Assembly (NCBI RefSeq): GCF_000003605.2
Contig: NW_003122911.1
Location: 151,932 to 173,774 of the forward strand
Direction of reading: 5' to 3'
Length of the DNA stretch: 21,843 bases
From: Saccoglossus kowalevskii
Lineage: Eukaryota; Hemichordata; Enteropneusta; Harrimaniidae
Positions within the stretch are counted from its first letter, which is position 1, and the number at the start of each line of letters is the position of its first letter. Made by a program: the position numbers and the translations under genes. Under the pieces are notes generated by a model. The model ran no database searches and was not told the DNA's origin. It worked only from the letters and a program-made list of their open reading frames with translations. This document shows positions 10,086 to 19,600 of this stretch, piece by piece.

Positions 10086-10114
10086 TCCCATGTGCGAAGC
10101 ACAAAATGGGAGTC
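10083..10114 (+). repeat. Hairpin GACTCCCAT / ATGGGAGTC
   Basis: A 9 bp perfect outer stem (10083-10091 with 10106-10114) encloses an inner GTGC-GAA-GCAC stem with a three-base bulge. It lies just before the microsatellite and the 162 bp array. A partial copy of the right arm is at 3830-3840. Confidence 0.8.
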
Positions 10115-10123
10115 TTTGCAGTT

Positions 10124-10203
10124 AGTGTGTCTGTATGTGTGTGTGTATGTGTGTATGTGTGTATGTGTGTATGTGTGTATGTGTGTGTGTGTGTATGTGT
10201 GTC
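10124..10203 (+). repeat. (GTGTATGT)n microsatellite
   Basis: About 80 bp of GT-rich repeats with regular TATG interruptions. The Thr-His and Cys-Val rich frames across it are artefacts. Confidence 0.95.
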
Positions 10204-10204
10204 C

Positions 10205-10667
10205 GACTGTTCCACTGCTATCTCAAGAACCATACATCGGTTTTTGATGAAACTTGGTGCATAGATGCTCTGGGCCAATGCGCAGATTTGATTAGGTTTT
10301 GGTAAAAATCCATGCTCGTTAATTACCTAATTTGCATGATAATTAGCTAATTTTTAGCTGTTCTATGACTGTTCCACTGATATCTAAAGAACCACTCATT
10401 GGATTTTGATGAAACTTGGTACATAGATGCTCTGAACATATGCGCAGATTTGATTAATTTTTGGTAAAAATCCGTGCATATTAATTACCTAATTTACATG
10501 ATAATTAGCTATTTTTTAGTGGTTCCATGACTGTTCCACTGATATCTAAACAACCACTCATTGGATTTTGATGAAACTTGGTACATAGATGCTCTGAACT
10601 AATGCTAGGTTTTGATTAGTTTTTGGTAATAATCCGTGGATACTAATTACCTAATTTGCATAATGAT
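10205..10667 (+). repeat. Tandem array, 162 bp unit, about 2.9 copies
   Basis: GACTGTTCCACTG begins units at 10205, 10367 and 10529, an exact 162 bp period. Each unit carries TTTTGATGAAACTTGGT(A/G)C, ATAGATGCTCTG and a CTAATTTGCATGATAATTAG-like end. The third copy runs into the N gap, so the true array may be longer. Confidence 0.95.
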
Positions 10668-10717
10668 NNNNNNNNNNNNNNNNNNNNNNNNNNNNNNNNN
10701 NNNNNNNNNNNNNNNNN
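10668..10717. other. Assembly gap, 50 N
   Basis: Fifty N exactly, which looks like a scaffolding placeholder rather than a measured distance. It interrupts the tandem array on its left and the LINE 3' region on its right. Confidence 1.
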
Positions 10718-12400
10718 AATAGGAATTTACAAAACTTCACATGAAGTTTCTCCATTGGAGAAGAGGTGTCTAACATAAATTTCTTGAATTGATGATGTTG
10801 GATGTCCATACCTCACTGCAATACAAAAGAATGGGTTTGATGATTGAATCAAACATTTTCAAATATATTTTTATAGGGAAATTGTTTTCAGAAATAAGTA
10901 ATTGTTCAATTTTGAAACTTGCTTTCAGTTTCATAGCCCTGTTTTTTAAATCTATTTGTGCCATGTCAAGTTTTCCAGTTGAATGTAGTTTAATTCCAAG
11001 ATAAACAAAATTTGATACTATTATCAGGGGTAAAATCTTTCTCTCTCTGGGTTCTCCACTCTTGTCAGGGGGGAATCTCGTCTCGTCTCTATATCTCGTC
11101 CCCTTGAGGTACGGGATCGGGAAAGTCACTTATACTTTACAGTCAAATAAGACACACACAACGAAATACGTTTCAGCTCTCGTCTTAGTCGGTCAATCGA
11201 GCACTCTATAAGACACAGCGCCCTGGGGAAAAGTCCCCAAGACTCTCTTAGACTGCGTCAACACTCGCCCCAAGGCTCTCCAGGACTGCCCTCGACTCTC
11301 AGACTGCGTCTATCGTGCTGTGCTCCCCAAGACCAACTAAAACAACTTTATTCATTTTCAAAACTCTAACCAATTACAAAGCAGTAAAACGACTCTAGGG
11401 CGTAACCTTCAATCATAAAGCCAATCACACTAAGTACTGAATACGTCATATCTTTTGATTAATCGTTCACTAACTATGAATATAAACTGTCAGAATGAGT
11501 AGTCTAAAAAGCGGCGGCTATCTGGTAATTAGTTCCAAATCACTGAGCCAAGTTCCGTCCAAAACTTCAAATAGGTCTAAACGATGACAGACATAACACA
11601 GCAATTCAGCTAATAATCAGCTAATTAAGTCGGTCAACAGATACGCAAAAACAAATTCATGACACTATTTCTAGTTCCTGGTTTTTTACATGAAATTTCA
11701 TTTTTTTAAATAATTTGCCAGATTTATTGAATATGATTACTTTTGATTTTGTTATATTTATCTCTAATTTCCATTTATGGCAGTATGTAGATAGTGCATT
11801 TAAAGCATTCTGTAGGCCCTGTTTTGTCTGTGAGAGAATTAATAAATCATCAGCATAAAGTAGGCATGAAAGGTGATTGTTTAGTAAGGTAGGTGGGTCA
11901 TTGTCAGATGAGTCTATATGATGTTTGATGTCATTTATGTAGAGCTTGAATAGTAATGGACTTTAGTAGTCCATCGCCTAGTCTTATACCTCTTTTTACA
12001 GGGAATTTCTTGGGTGTTCCATGTTTTAATTTAACACAACCCACTGAGTTTAGATAAATGAATTTTATTATTTTATAGAATTTTCCTGAAATGTCATGTT
12101 TTCTGAGTTTGTACAGTAAGCCAAGATGCCAGATAGAATCGAAGGCTTTCCTGAAATCAATAAAACATGCAAATAGGTTTTTCCCATTCGTCAGATATTT
12201 TGTCAATAATTGTTTTAGTACAAATATGTAATCTCTAGTGCTGAATTTTGGCATAAAACCAATTTGTTCCTTGATTAACGTGTTATTATCTTTCATATGA
12301 CTTATTAGTCTACTTTTTAAAATTGCAATGAAAAGCTTGCTTAATGTATTAATTAAAGTTATTCCCCTGTAGTTTCCGGGGTTACATTTACAGTCGCCGA
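10718..12400 (-). mobile_element. Decayed non-LTR retrotransposon (LINE) reverse transcriptase, antisense
   Basis: Reading right to left the order is that of a LINE RT: GNYRGITL near 12360-12385, EQIGF near 12265, the catalytic FIDFRKAFDS near 12126-12168, GIRLGDGL near 11960, then FKLYINDI in a shifted frame, LLYADDLLILS with YADD at 11846-11857, WKLEIN near 11770, FVYLG near 10995, PILLYCSEVW near 10815, and KLHVKFCKFLL near 10725. Frameshifts near 11960 and 10780 and an LTR insertion at 11022-11664 make it dead. The 5' end is truncated at about 12400, with no endonuclease, and the 3' end runs into the gap. The RT is of the general CR1/Jockey/I type; I cannot name the clade. Confidence 0.9.
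11022..11664 (-). mobile_element. Probable solo LTR inserted in the LINE
   Basis: It interrupts the RT frame between residues reading ELE-I and V-SNFVYLG. CTAT occurs at both edges (11018-11021 and 11665-11668), and removing the insert with one CTAT restores the RT frame. On the minus strand it starts TGTCATGAATT and ends CCCCTGATA, a weak TG...TA inverted end. It has a central AATAAA (plus strand 11347-11352) and lacks coding sequence, which fits a single 643 bp LTR left by recombination. A nonautonomous DNA element with a 4-5 bp duplication is the alternative. Confidence 0.65.
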
Positions 12401-12715
12401 TAATATAACTCGTGGGTTATTAGATCTGATAGAGAATATTGTCGGAGCCATTTTCTGAGTTGCATAGGGCAGTTAATCTCCGATTATATTGTATAACATT
12501 TGATAATTTTGGAAAATTGCTCTAATAGTATTCTCTATTAGATCTAATAGAATCCATTGGATTTATTATCAAATTGTGTCCGATATTACCGGAGAATAAC
12601 TCGAAAGATGGCTCTAATAATAAAACTTGGGCATTCAGGTTGACGGCACTCAGGCTCTCTAATGGATGTGTCTATTAGATCTAATAGACCCAACAGATTT
12701 CATTTTTAGCTCCGC
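12400..12715. repeat. Large imperfect palindrome (foldback element) centred near 12543
   Basis: TCTATTAGATCTAATAGA (12534-12551) is a perfect 18 bp palindrome. The same 18 bp recur at 12671-12688, and a near copy (TTATTAGATCTGATAGAG) is at 12417-12434, roughly symmetric about the axis. The flanks pair as well: ATTTGATAAT with ATTATCAAAT, the CCGATTATATTG side with a side carrying CCGATATTACCGGAGAATAA, and GAGCCATTTTCTGAGTT with AACTCGAAAGATGGCTC. It adjoins the LINE 5' truncation point. Confidence 0.75.
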
Positions 12716-12747
12716 TGTCGACTTTGTCGCTTATTATATGAGTGATT

Positions 12748-12781
12748 GTCCGTCGTCGTCCGTCGTCGTCCGTCGTCCGTG
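12748..12781 (+). repeat. (CCGTCGTCGT)n microsatellite
   Basis: Three to four units of CGTCGTCGTC lie immediately before the 157 bp array, in the position that the GT-rich microsatellite occupies before the 162 bp array. Confidence 0.9.
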
Positions 12782-12793
12782 TCAATGTTTTAC

Positions 12794-13570
12794 TTTTTCG
12801 AATTCTTCTTGAAAACTACAAGCCTGAATGCTTTGATACTTGGTGTATATGTACCTTGGGTAGACCTCTCCCAGATTTGTTCATTTCATGATCATATCTT
12901 CAATTCTCTAATTTTGGTGAATATTTTTGTAATTTTTGGTAAAAAGTGATATTTTCGACTTCTTGTTAAAAACCGCAAGTCCAATTGCTTTGATATTACA
13001 TATATAGGTACTACATGTGTATCTCTCTGAGATTTGTTCATTTTGTAATGATATCTTCAATTCTCTAATTTTGGTGAATATTTTTGTCATTTTTGGTAAA
13101 AAGTGATATTTTCGACTTCTTGTTAAAAACCGCAAGTCCAATTGCTTTGATATTACATATATAGGTACTACATGTCAACCTCTCCCAGATTTGTTCATTT
13201 TGTAATGATATCATTAATTCTCTAATTTTGGTAAATATTTTTGTAATTTTTGGTAAAAAGTGATATTTTCGACTTCTTGTTAAAAACGACAAGTCCAATT
13301 GCTTTGATATTACATATATAGATACTACATATGGACCACTCTCAAATTTGTTCATTTCATGATGATATCTTCAATTCTCTAATTTTGATGAATATTTTTG
13401 TCATTTTTAGTAAAAAGTGATATTTTCTTCTTGTTAAAAACCACAATCATTTATGGTTAAAAATTATATTTTTGAATTCTTGTTGAAAACAGCAAGTCCC
13501 ATTGCATTGATACTATGCATATTGTTCATTTTCTAATGATACAATGTATCTTCTGTTCTTTATTTGAAAT
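12794..13570 (+). repeat. Tandem array, 157 bp unit, about 4.9 copies
   Basis: ATTTTCGACTTCTTGTTAAA or close variants begin units at 12951, 13108, 13265 and 13422, an exact 157 bp period; a more diverged first copy starts at about 12794. Central copies 2 to 4 are the most alike and the outer ones are degraded, as expected for an array homogenised from the middle. The minus-strand frames over it are repeat artefacts. Confidence 0.95.
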
Positions 13571-13580
13571 GTGCGTTGCT

Positions 13581-13612
13581 AGCAGCGAAGCTATCTCAGC
13601 CGAGAGGCTGCT
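13581..13612 (+). repeat. Hairpin at the right edge of the 157 bp array
   Basis: AGCAGC (13581-13586) pairs with GCTGCT (13607-13612), with inner CTC/GAG pairing. It may mark the end of the element that carries the array. Confidence 0.45.
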
Positions 13613-13645
13613 TGTTACATAATCTATTATCCTATATTAAACCTA

Positions 13646-13891
13646 ATGACATTGTCACACCCTCGTGTAGTGCTCTTGTTGGCGTTGTTGTATAACGCAG
13701 CTGCAGGTTTTTTTACGAGATGGAGCTGCCAACACCACGCCCTACCCTCCTTTTCCGGGCTTGGGACTTGGGCGATGTCCAACAACCTGACACGACAGTC
13801 CCAGGCCAACAGTACTGTACAGGGAGATTGTTATCTTACTTTCAACGTGCTTATTGACAAGGGTACTTTGGATGTCAGGGGGATGTCATAG
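13646..13891 (+). CDS. Possible small secreted protein (81 aa)
   Basis: An ATG-started frame of 81 codons. The start resembles a signal peptide: VVLLLALLYNAAAG at about residues 8-21, with a small-residue site after AAAG. The rest is polar, with two cysteines and one N-glycosylation sequon at NLT plus another at NST. The start context is poor (C at -3), no family is recognised, and it adjoins repeats. It could equally be a first exon or chance. Confidence 0.22.
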   Translation: MTLSHPRVVLLLALLYNAAAGFFTRWSCQHHALPSFSGLGTWAMSNNLTRQSQANSTVQGDCYLTFNVLIDKGTLDVRGMS

Positions 13892-14630
13892 TCATCTGCC
13901 AACCCCGCTGACGACCTCGTTACGTGTTTGTTTACGTATTCAAATTGTGCGTTTGTGTTGTGTAACCGATTGCGTTGTACAATTGAAATATCGCTGTGGT
14001 TTTCTGCATCGGTATTGACAATATTTTTATGATTGTCTTAGTAATCGTATTTGAATAATCTGTTCGTACTTGGACTTCCAAAATTGTCCAAGTTCGGCAG
14101 GCAGCATGGTGTTTACGTGGTTGTCCGATTAACGTGCAGACGCCATTACAGTGGCCTGCCGGCGCGATTTGCATAAACTGTCAAGTCGAGAGTTGTATCA
14201 ACAACAATAAAGATCGCAGGTGGCACAATAAAAGGGTATTTTAATCCGGTTTTAATCTGCGAAGACCGGTTCACAGAGAATCGGTTATACCTCATGTATG
14301 TCTCTGAGGTTGTACATTTATCCACAGACCTTAGAAAACAGGGACATGCAACTTCTGTCTGAGACAAAGGAAAATCCAGTTTCCTGTGAGCATAGAGGTA
14401 AAAACGGCTGTAAAAACCTCCATGCTGTGTGCAACGTGGGTTATAATCTCCTGTATAGATAATCCCATTAATACATATACCTATACATCTGAAACAGTTT
14501 TAGTTCTTACCTTTCTACGCTTTTTTATATGTTTGATAAGTTATGCTGTGCCAATATTCACATTTGTCAGTGTATAACGGGTGCACTATGCTATATCTGT
14601 TCTAAATATGATGAAAAAACCACTTGTTAT
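13892..14630. other. Intergenic, nothing supported
   Basis: CpG-containing sequence to about 14400, then AT-rich. The open frames on both strands lack ATG starts or family resemblance. Confidence 0.4.
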
Positions 14631-14720
14631 TTATATTTTTATTTATTTATTGACACTTACTCACTCCCCGGAGAGAGTGCCAATGGTTACAGATAATAGT
14701 AAAAGTATACAGTAATAATA
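14631..14720 (-). mobile_element. 3' tail of a retroposon (LINE or SINE), antisense
   Basis: Read on the minus strand, GTGTCAATAAATAAATAAAA ends in an (AATA)n-like tail, and a short CACTC/GAGTG hairpin lies just before it. This is typical of non-LTR 3' ends. The upstream boundary is not visible. Confidence 0.4.
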
Positions 14721-15195
14721 CACTAATAAGGAAGTAATAAAAAATAAACTAATCTACAAAAACAGAATATTAATGGAAGAACAAATAATAATAAAACAAC
14801 TCCTTCTAAAAGAAAGATGTATATTAATCCCAAATTTGTTGTCTAATTTCAAAGCACTTGTTGATATACTGTGCCATTACTGTGCCAGGCCTTGTCTACG
14901 TTTAGGCAGTTTTGTTTTCTTATAGAGAAAACAAACCATTTTTGTTTCCCTTTTCCTGTTTTCATAGTAGAATAAAAAATGTTAACTTTGCAATTTTTAG
15001 TTTCACTCGTACCAATAGAATAGACTTGGCTATTCAGTTTTAATCAAATGTAATTTTTCTGAATGTATTCTAACCACAAAGTTGGCTCATTTTGTGTAGC
15101 TACTCCCTGGCAGCCATGTTTGGCTTATGCTGCTTATGTAACAGGAGAGGATGTAACAGTGGTGTTGACATAGCATAGCTTTATTGTCAGTTTCA
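14721..15195. other. Intergenic, AT-rich, nothing recognised
   Basis: No frame, hairpin or family repeat that I can support. Part of it may belong to the retroposon whose tail is at 14631. Confidence 0.35.
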
Positions 15196-15231
15196 CCTCA
15201 GACAAGTAATACTAGTAATACTAGTCTGAGG
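15196..15231. repeat. 36 bp near-perfect palindrome
   Basis: CCTCAGAC at the left pairs with GTCTGAGG at the right. The centre, AGTAATACTAGTAATACTAG, is symmetric apart from two mismatched pairs. GTTTCAC flanks it directly on both sides. Confidence 0.8.
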
Positions 15232-15247
15232 TTTCACTAAGGCTTTA

Positions 15248-15848
15248 ATAGACCTTTTTCCGTTCACTGCGAGAATCACGCGTTATGCGTGAAATCGAAC
15301 GTAAACACAGGACAAACACAGGTCATAGCGTCGTAGTGGCGTCAAACATCGCGTGGGATTCGACAAACGCGAAAGTATTTCGGGGACATTTCCATGCTTA
15401 ATAATGTGCTGTCCACATTTGATGATAGGCAATTTCGATTAAGTGAATGAATGAATGAACTTTATTGTTCCCGTGTAAAAAAAAGAGTAGGTTACATAGG
15501 GTGTTTGCAACAATAAAGAGTTTTTGTTAACAAGACAATATTTTGAAAATAACTTGAATGAATGTACTTAAAATTCACAAATAAATAAATATGTATAAAA
15601 ATAAATACACAAATAAATTATTAAAGAAATCTAATCACTAATTTTGGTCGCAGCTAAAATAAAGTTCGATATTAAGTAAGGGTATTCGGAAGCAATATTC
15701 CTCTGTCGAAGATCGGCCGGTCAATGTAAGCTACGAAATAAAGAAATTCTAGTTCAAAATCAAATCGTTCGATTTTTGCGGCAGACGTTCGACGCGCGTC
15801 TTTCATGCATCTCACAAGATCTCGCAATTGTACGGAAAATCACCTATT
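15248..15848. mobile_element. Inverted-repeat DNA element (about 600 bp) with a nested retroposon tail
   Basis: The left end AATAGACCTTTTTCCGTTCA followed by TGCGAGA matches the complement of the right end: AATAGGTGATTTTCCGTACA followed by TTGCGAGA. Similarity continues through ATGCGTGAAA versus ATGCATGAAA, giving arms of about 55 bp. It encodes no transposase. The 15444-15650 segment inside it looks like a later insertion. No clear target duplication is seen. Confidence 0.55.
15444..15650 (-). mobile_element. Retroposon 3' end with (TTCA)n tail, antisense
   Basis: On the minus strand GGGAACAATAAAGTTCATTC runs into a TTCA repeat, a common form of LINE 3' terminus. The body is AT-rich and noncoding, and its 5' limit is uncertain. 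Confidence 0.45.
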
Positions 15849-15955
15849 GGGTAGAGGATTATCACTAAGGTTACATGAAAAGAATACCCACACTATTATA
15901 GTTCCATGCCGTGACTTATCGTACGATGTCACTAAGCGCGGTAAATAATGGGCGG

Positions 15956-16208
15956 GGCGGGGCTTATTCGGTTATCTCATGAATATTCATAACTTGCGTT
16001 ATAGCTTGTTCATCAATCCGCTCACTGTTTGACATCGTTGCCGTATTCAAGATGTCTGCCCTATATAGTAAATTGATCTTATTTATTTCATTATTACTTG
16101 TATGCCAGCTGACCGTGGAACTGTGGTTCACCATTAATTCTGGAGTGAGCAGGTTTATTAGCGAACGCAAAATATGAATATTCATGAGTTAACCTCATAA
16201 GCCCCGCC
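15956..16208. mobile_element. MITE with 36 bp terminal inverted repeats upstream of PRODH copy B
   Basis: GGCGGGGCTTAT at 15956 and ATAAGCCCCGCC ending at 16208 are the outer parts of 36 bp arms that differ at three positions. The inner part is CTCATGAATATTCATA, which contains the palindrome ATGAATATTCAT. Weaker pairing continues inward (TTGCGTT, GCTCACT). It is noncoding, and the antisense frame over it is chance. It ends 130 bp before the PRODH start codon, so its GC box (CCCCGCC) may act in that promoter. Confidence 0.8.
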
Positions 16209-16337
16209 TTTGTTTATGACGTCACGCAATAAATTTGTAACCGGTTCTTACTGAACCCGGCATCGCGGACGGACGAAATAGCCATAAAGCTATATTCTCC
16301 TGAGTAGTGCATTTTCATCTTCGCGCGAGTGTGTGCT
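16202..16337 (+). promoter_or_regulatory. PRODH: Probable promoter and 5' UTR of PRODH copy B
   Basis: Within 140 bp of the start codon lie a GC box (16202-16208), a full palindromic cAMP-response/ATF site TGACGTCA (16217-16224), and AACCGGTT (16239-16246), the consensus bound by Grainyhead-like factors. No TATA box stands at a useful distance, so a TATA-less start is likely. The sites are matched by eye only. Confidence 0.5.
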
Positions 16338-16637
16338 ATGGCGGCAAAATTACTACGGGGTTGCCTGCGTACTATTACACCAGAAATAAAACCCGTGAGT
16401 GTACAACAGCTGTCCAAATTACTGATTCGTTGTAAGAGCTCTGCCACACAATTAGATGTTGATGTCCAACAGCAGCGAGAAGCTTACGAGGAGCGCGAAC
16501 AGACAGAAACAGTGTTAGACGTCAACTTTGCGAATGCCGAAGAGGCCTACAAGAGTAAAACGACTGCGGAATTAATACGCTCTATTTTGGTGTTTAAGTT
16601 ATGTACGTTTGATCTGCTCGTCGACCACAACAAACAG
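16338..16637 (+). CDS. PRODH: PRODH copy B first coding exon
   Basis: It contains exactly 100 codons, ending in CAG before a GTATGA donor (phase 0). It carries the presequence and the AEEAYKSKT family segment. It is GC-richer than the surrounding sequence. Confidence 0.93.
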
Positions 16638-19600
16638 GTATGATTAACTTTCATTGGTAACGAGTATTGGTTGTTATGTTCATGGTCACACTGTTCGATT
16701 TTCAGGTGTGGCTGTTCGATCGGCAATAAAAGGATAAGCTGACATTACATGCAGTGGTATATAACTGAGGCAGTTTCTATTCTTATGTAAAATTGGCATT
16801 TAAAACATTGTCTTACACTGATTCAGTGGTTCTTTTTGTAAACAACATCCAAAGCGCGTGATAGACCCCCCATTATTACCTCCGTGCACTGATAGACTGG
16901 AACACACCGGCTGGCACGAAGTGCGTCATTCGTTCAACGTGATACGTGTAACTGACATAGCCCACATCACACCCACAAATTCAGCCAATCAGAACCCATT
17001 TAATAACCAGTTGTTTGTATAACCGTAGTCCCTCAGTCATAGTCATGGAATATATGAACTTGACATTGTTGCGCAGATCCGATAGTTAGTATCATTGCGA
17101 AAATGTCTATCATATATACTGTGGTATATTTCACTTATTTTGAGTATGACTTCTAAAAAACTAGTAATAAGTCAAGATACAGACACTGATCACATTTTAG
17201 TAGATTTTCTCAGTTATTTGTACCATTCCAGCAGTAGTTGAGTCTGTAATTGTTTTGTAAATATCTCATCAGTGAATTTCAAGTTTTTTTTATATATAAT
17301 ATTTATAAATTTAAAATATCTTGCTTAAAACTTAAAGGGTGGAGGTCATCGGGCAGCGTGTTTTTGAAATTTCATGTAAACAAACAGTACATTTTACACA
17401 CGTTGTGTACATCGCCATAAGTCTCATATTGAACAGGACGAGGCAGGCGAGGACCACCACCCTTGAATCAATCACAATGCGTAAATGAATGCGTGGCAGA
17501 ATATTGGCCAATGATTAGAGGAAACCCACAAAGACTCATGGGTAATGGGTATTATCAAATGGCTTCTACAGCCAATGTAAGCATATTTTTTGGATTTGAA
17601 TGAAGTGTGAAGGTCTCCCAAAATAAAATAAATTTGTGAAAAAAAAAACACCTTCATGAAATTCGCTGCAAACCCCTCAGATACGGTTAGGCCACACTGA
17701 TTAATTTTTTATGGATGACATCCTCTGGAGACCCCAAATCTAATGCGAGAGGGCGAAAAAAAAAAATCCTGCTAAAACCACAGGACTACGAAGCTGCTAT
17801 TACGAATTGAACCACAGAACACAATGTATCAAAAAACAACAAGAAGTCTTTATTTGTAGGAGGCACATGTTGATATACACATCTCGTACTGTATTACTGT
17901 CACAGGTATAACCATTTCAGACAAGCTCTAGTAGTCATGATGAAGTACCTTCAGTCAAAACACTGCATTCAAGGTACAACATGAACATCATTTTCAGTAC
18001 AAGTCAAGGCGGAATGTACTACACTACTTTTATGCTCACGTATTCCCGGCAATGCAATACGCATGTGCAGAAGATCATTTACGACAAAATTGGCACGTTT
18101 TTAGATAGTCCAAAAAGAGTTTTACGACAAGCCGGCGCTTTGCGACAATATGAGTCGGCAAGTTCCAGACAGAAAACCGATCTGTTTAGACTCGTCGTCG
18201 GAGATTTTTTTTTTTTTTTTTGAGAACAGGCGAAAACTAATGCGCGCGTGGATGTCATCCATAAAATTAAGTCGGTGGGGCCTTACTAAAAAAGATCAAT
18301 CTTTTTGAGTAACCGTGCCTCAAGTAACAAACGACAACAAACATTTTTGTTTGTTGATTTTAGACCTTTAGAATCCTTTATACCAAAACTGTGTTAGACA
18401 ATAGTAGGCTATAATGGTAATCTTGTAAATAGACCAATGTCAATATAACTGTAAATCTTGCCCAACCAAAACAGATAAACATGGATTTGATCTATGCATA
18501 CAAATTCAAGTGGTAAATTACCGAGTATACATTTGCATAACAAAGTATATTTGCAGGTCATGACTTGTTGTTATGGATAAGCTAGTTGATATACAGTCCA
18601 TTAGTTGATACAACCAATGAAATTGCCCTCAATTCCTATCATATGAATAAAATATGCATGTGATGTCTACATGATACCCCAAAGTATATGCACGAAGACA
18701 GTACAGCAGAGTATCGACCGACATGCAGCGGAGGTCCATGCATCTGCATACTGTCTGAGAGCATACTTTGAGGTATCCTCGTAATAACCTTATTATTATA
18801 CATCTTTTCCTTTCAAGGATACATCATAGGAATGCCAAAATCCAAAAAGTTTAGAACAGAATCAGCGAACATTTTTGTGTGGGGTAAAACCTTGGTGGCA
18901 GCCATTTTTATTATAAGACAATGCTTATGCGCTTAATCATTGATTTCATATTTGGAATTCACATTTCCTTATATGGTAGGATGAAAATACCTTGTAAAAT
19001 GTTGCAAAATTACGGCACGGTGTAACATATGGCGTTACGATGACAGATGTATAATAATAATTATTAACCAACCAGATAATGTTTATAAAACACCATAATA
19101 TAGTTATACATAGTCATAACATGCTCCTATAAGTGGCCCTTGTATATATATTTTTTTGGGGGTTTGGTTTTTCTCTTTTTATTTGGTATATGTCTTTTTG
19201 TGTACGGTATATTCATTTTGTATAGCACAAGTATTTGTTGTAAGCATGGAACTATATAGTTTGTACATCTTTATTAGTACCACATAACTCATGATACTGA
19301 TATGAAATGTACCATATGGCGTGTTTCAGAGCAGTGTGTAATAGTACATCCCTGGGAAGCCAATCAAGGTGACCAAGGTCAAGATGATTTACGGTCAAGT
19401 TGACCTATCTTTAGTTCTCAATGCACAGGACTACAGCCACACCTAGAACATGGATGCTAGCATAAACTAGACTGAAAACTGTTTTAAACCTCCAACTCTT
19501 TTACAATATTTTCTTGTGAACTTTTAGACAGTGGTTATACTGAAATTCCATACACATATTAATAGTTGAAATAACAGAAAAATACCTTATTTTGTGAGCT

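Noticed and set aside
10024-10278. Antisense frame with alternating Thr-His and the plus-strand Cys-Val frame
   Set aside because: Both are translations of the GT microsatellite and the adjoining repeat.
12908-13355. Two antisense frames of 77 and 96 codons with repeated FLTRSRKYHFLPK-like blocks
   Set aside because: They come from the 157 bp tandem array, and their similarity to each other is the repeat period.
12794-13570. CRISPR-like direct repeats
   Set aside because: Units abut without spacers, are 157 bp long and lie in an animal genome.
17981-18223. 80-codon frame ending in poly-Phe
   Set aside because: It lies inside the Harbinger-like element, and its end is the T tract.
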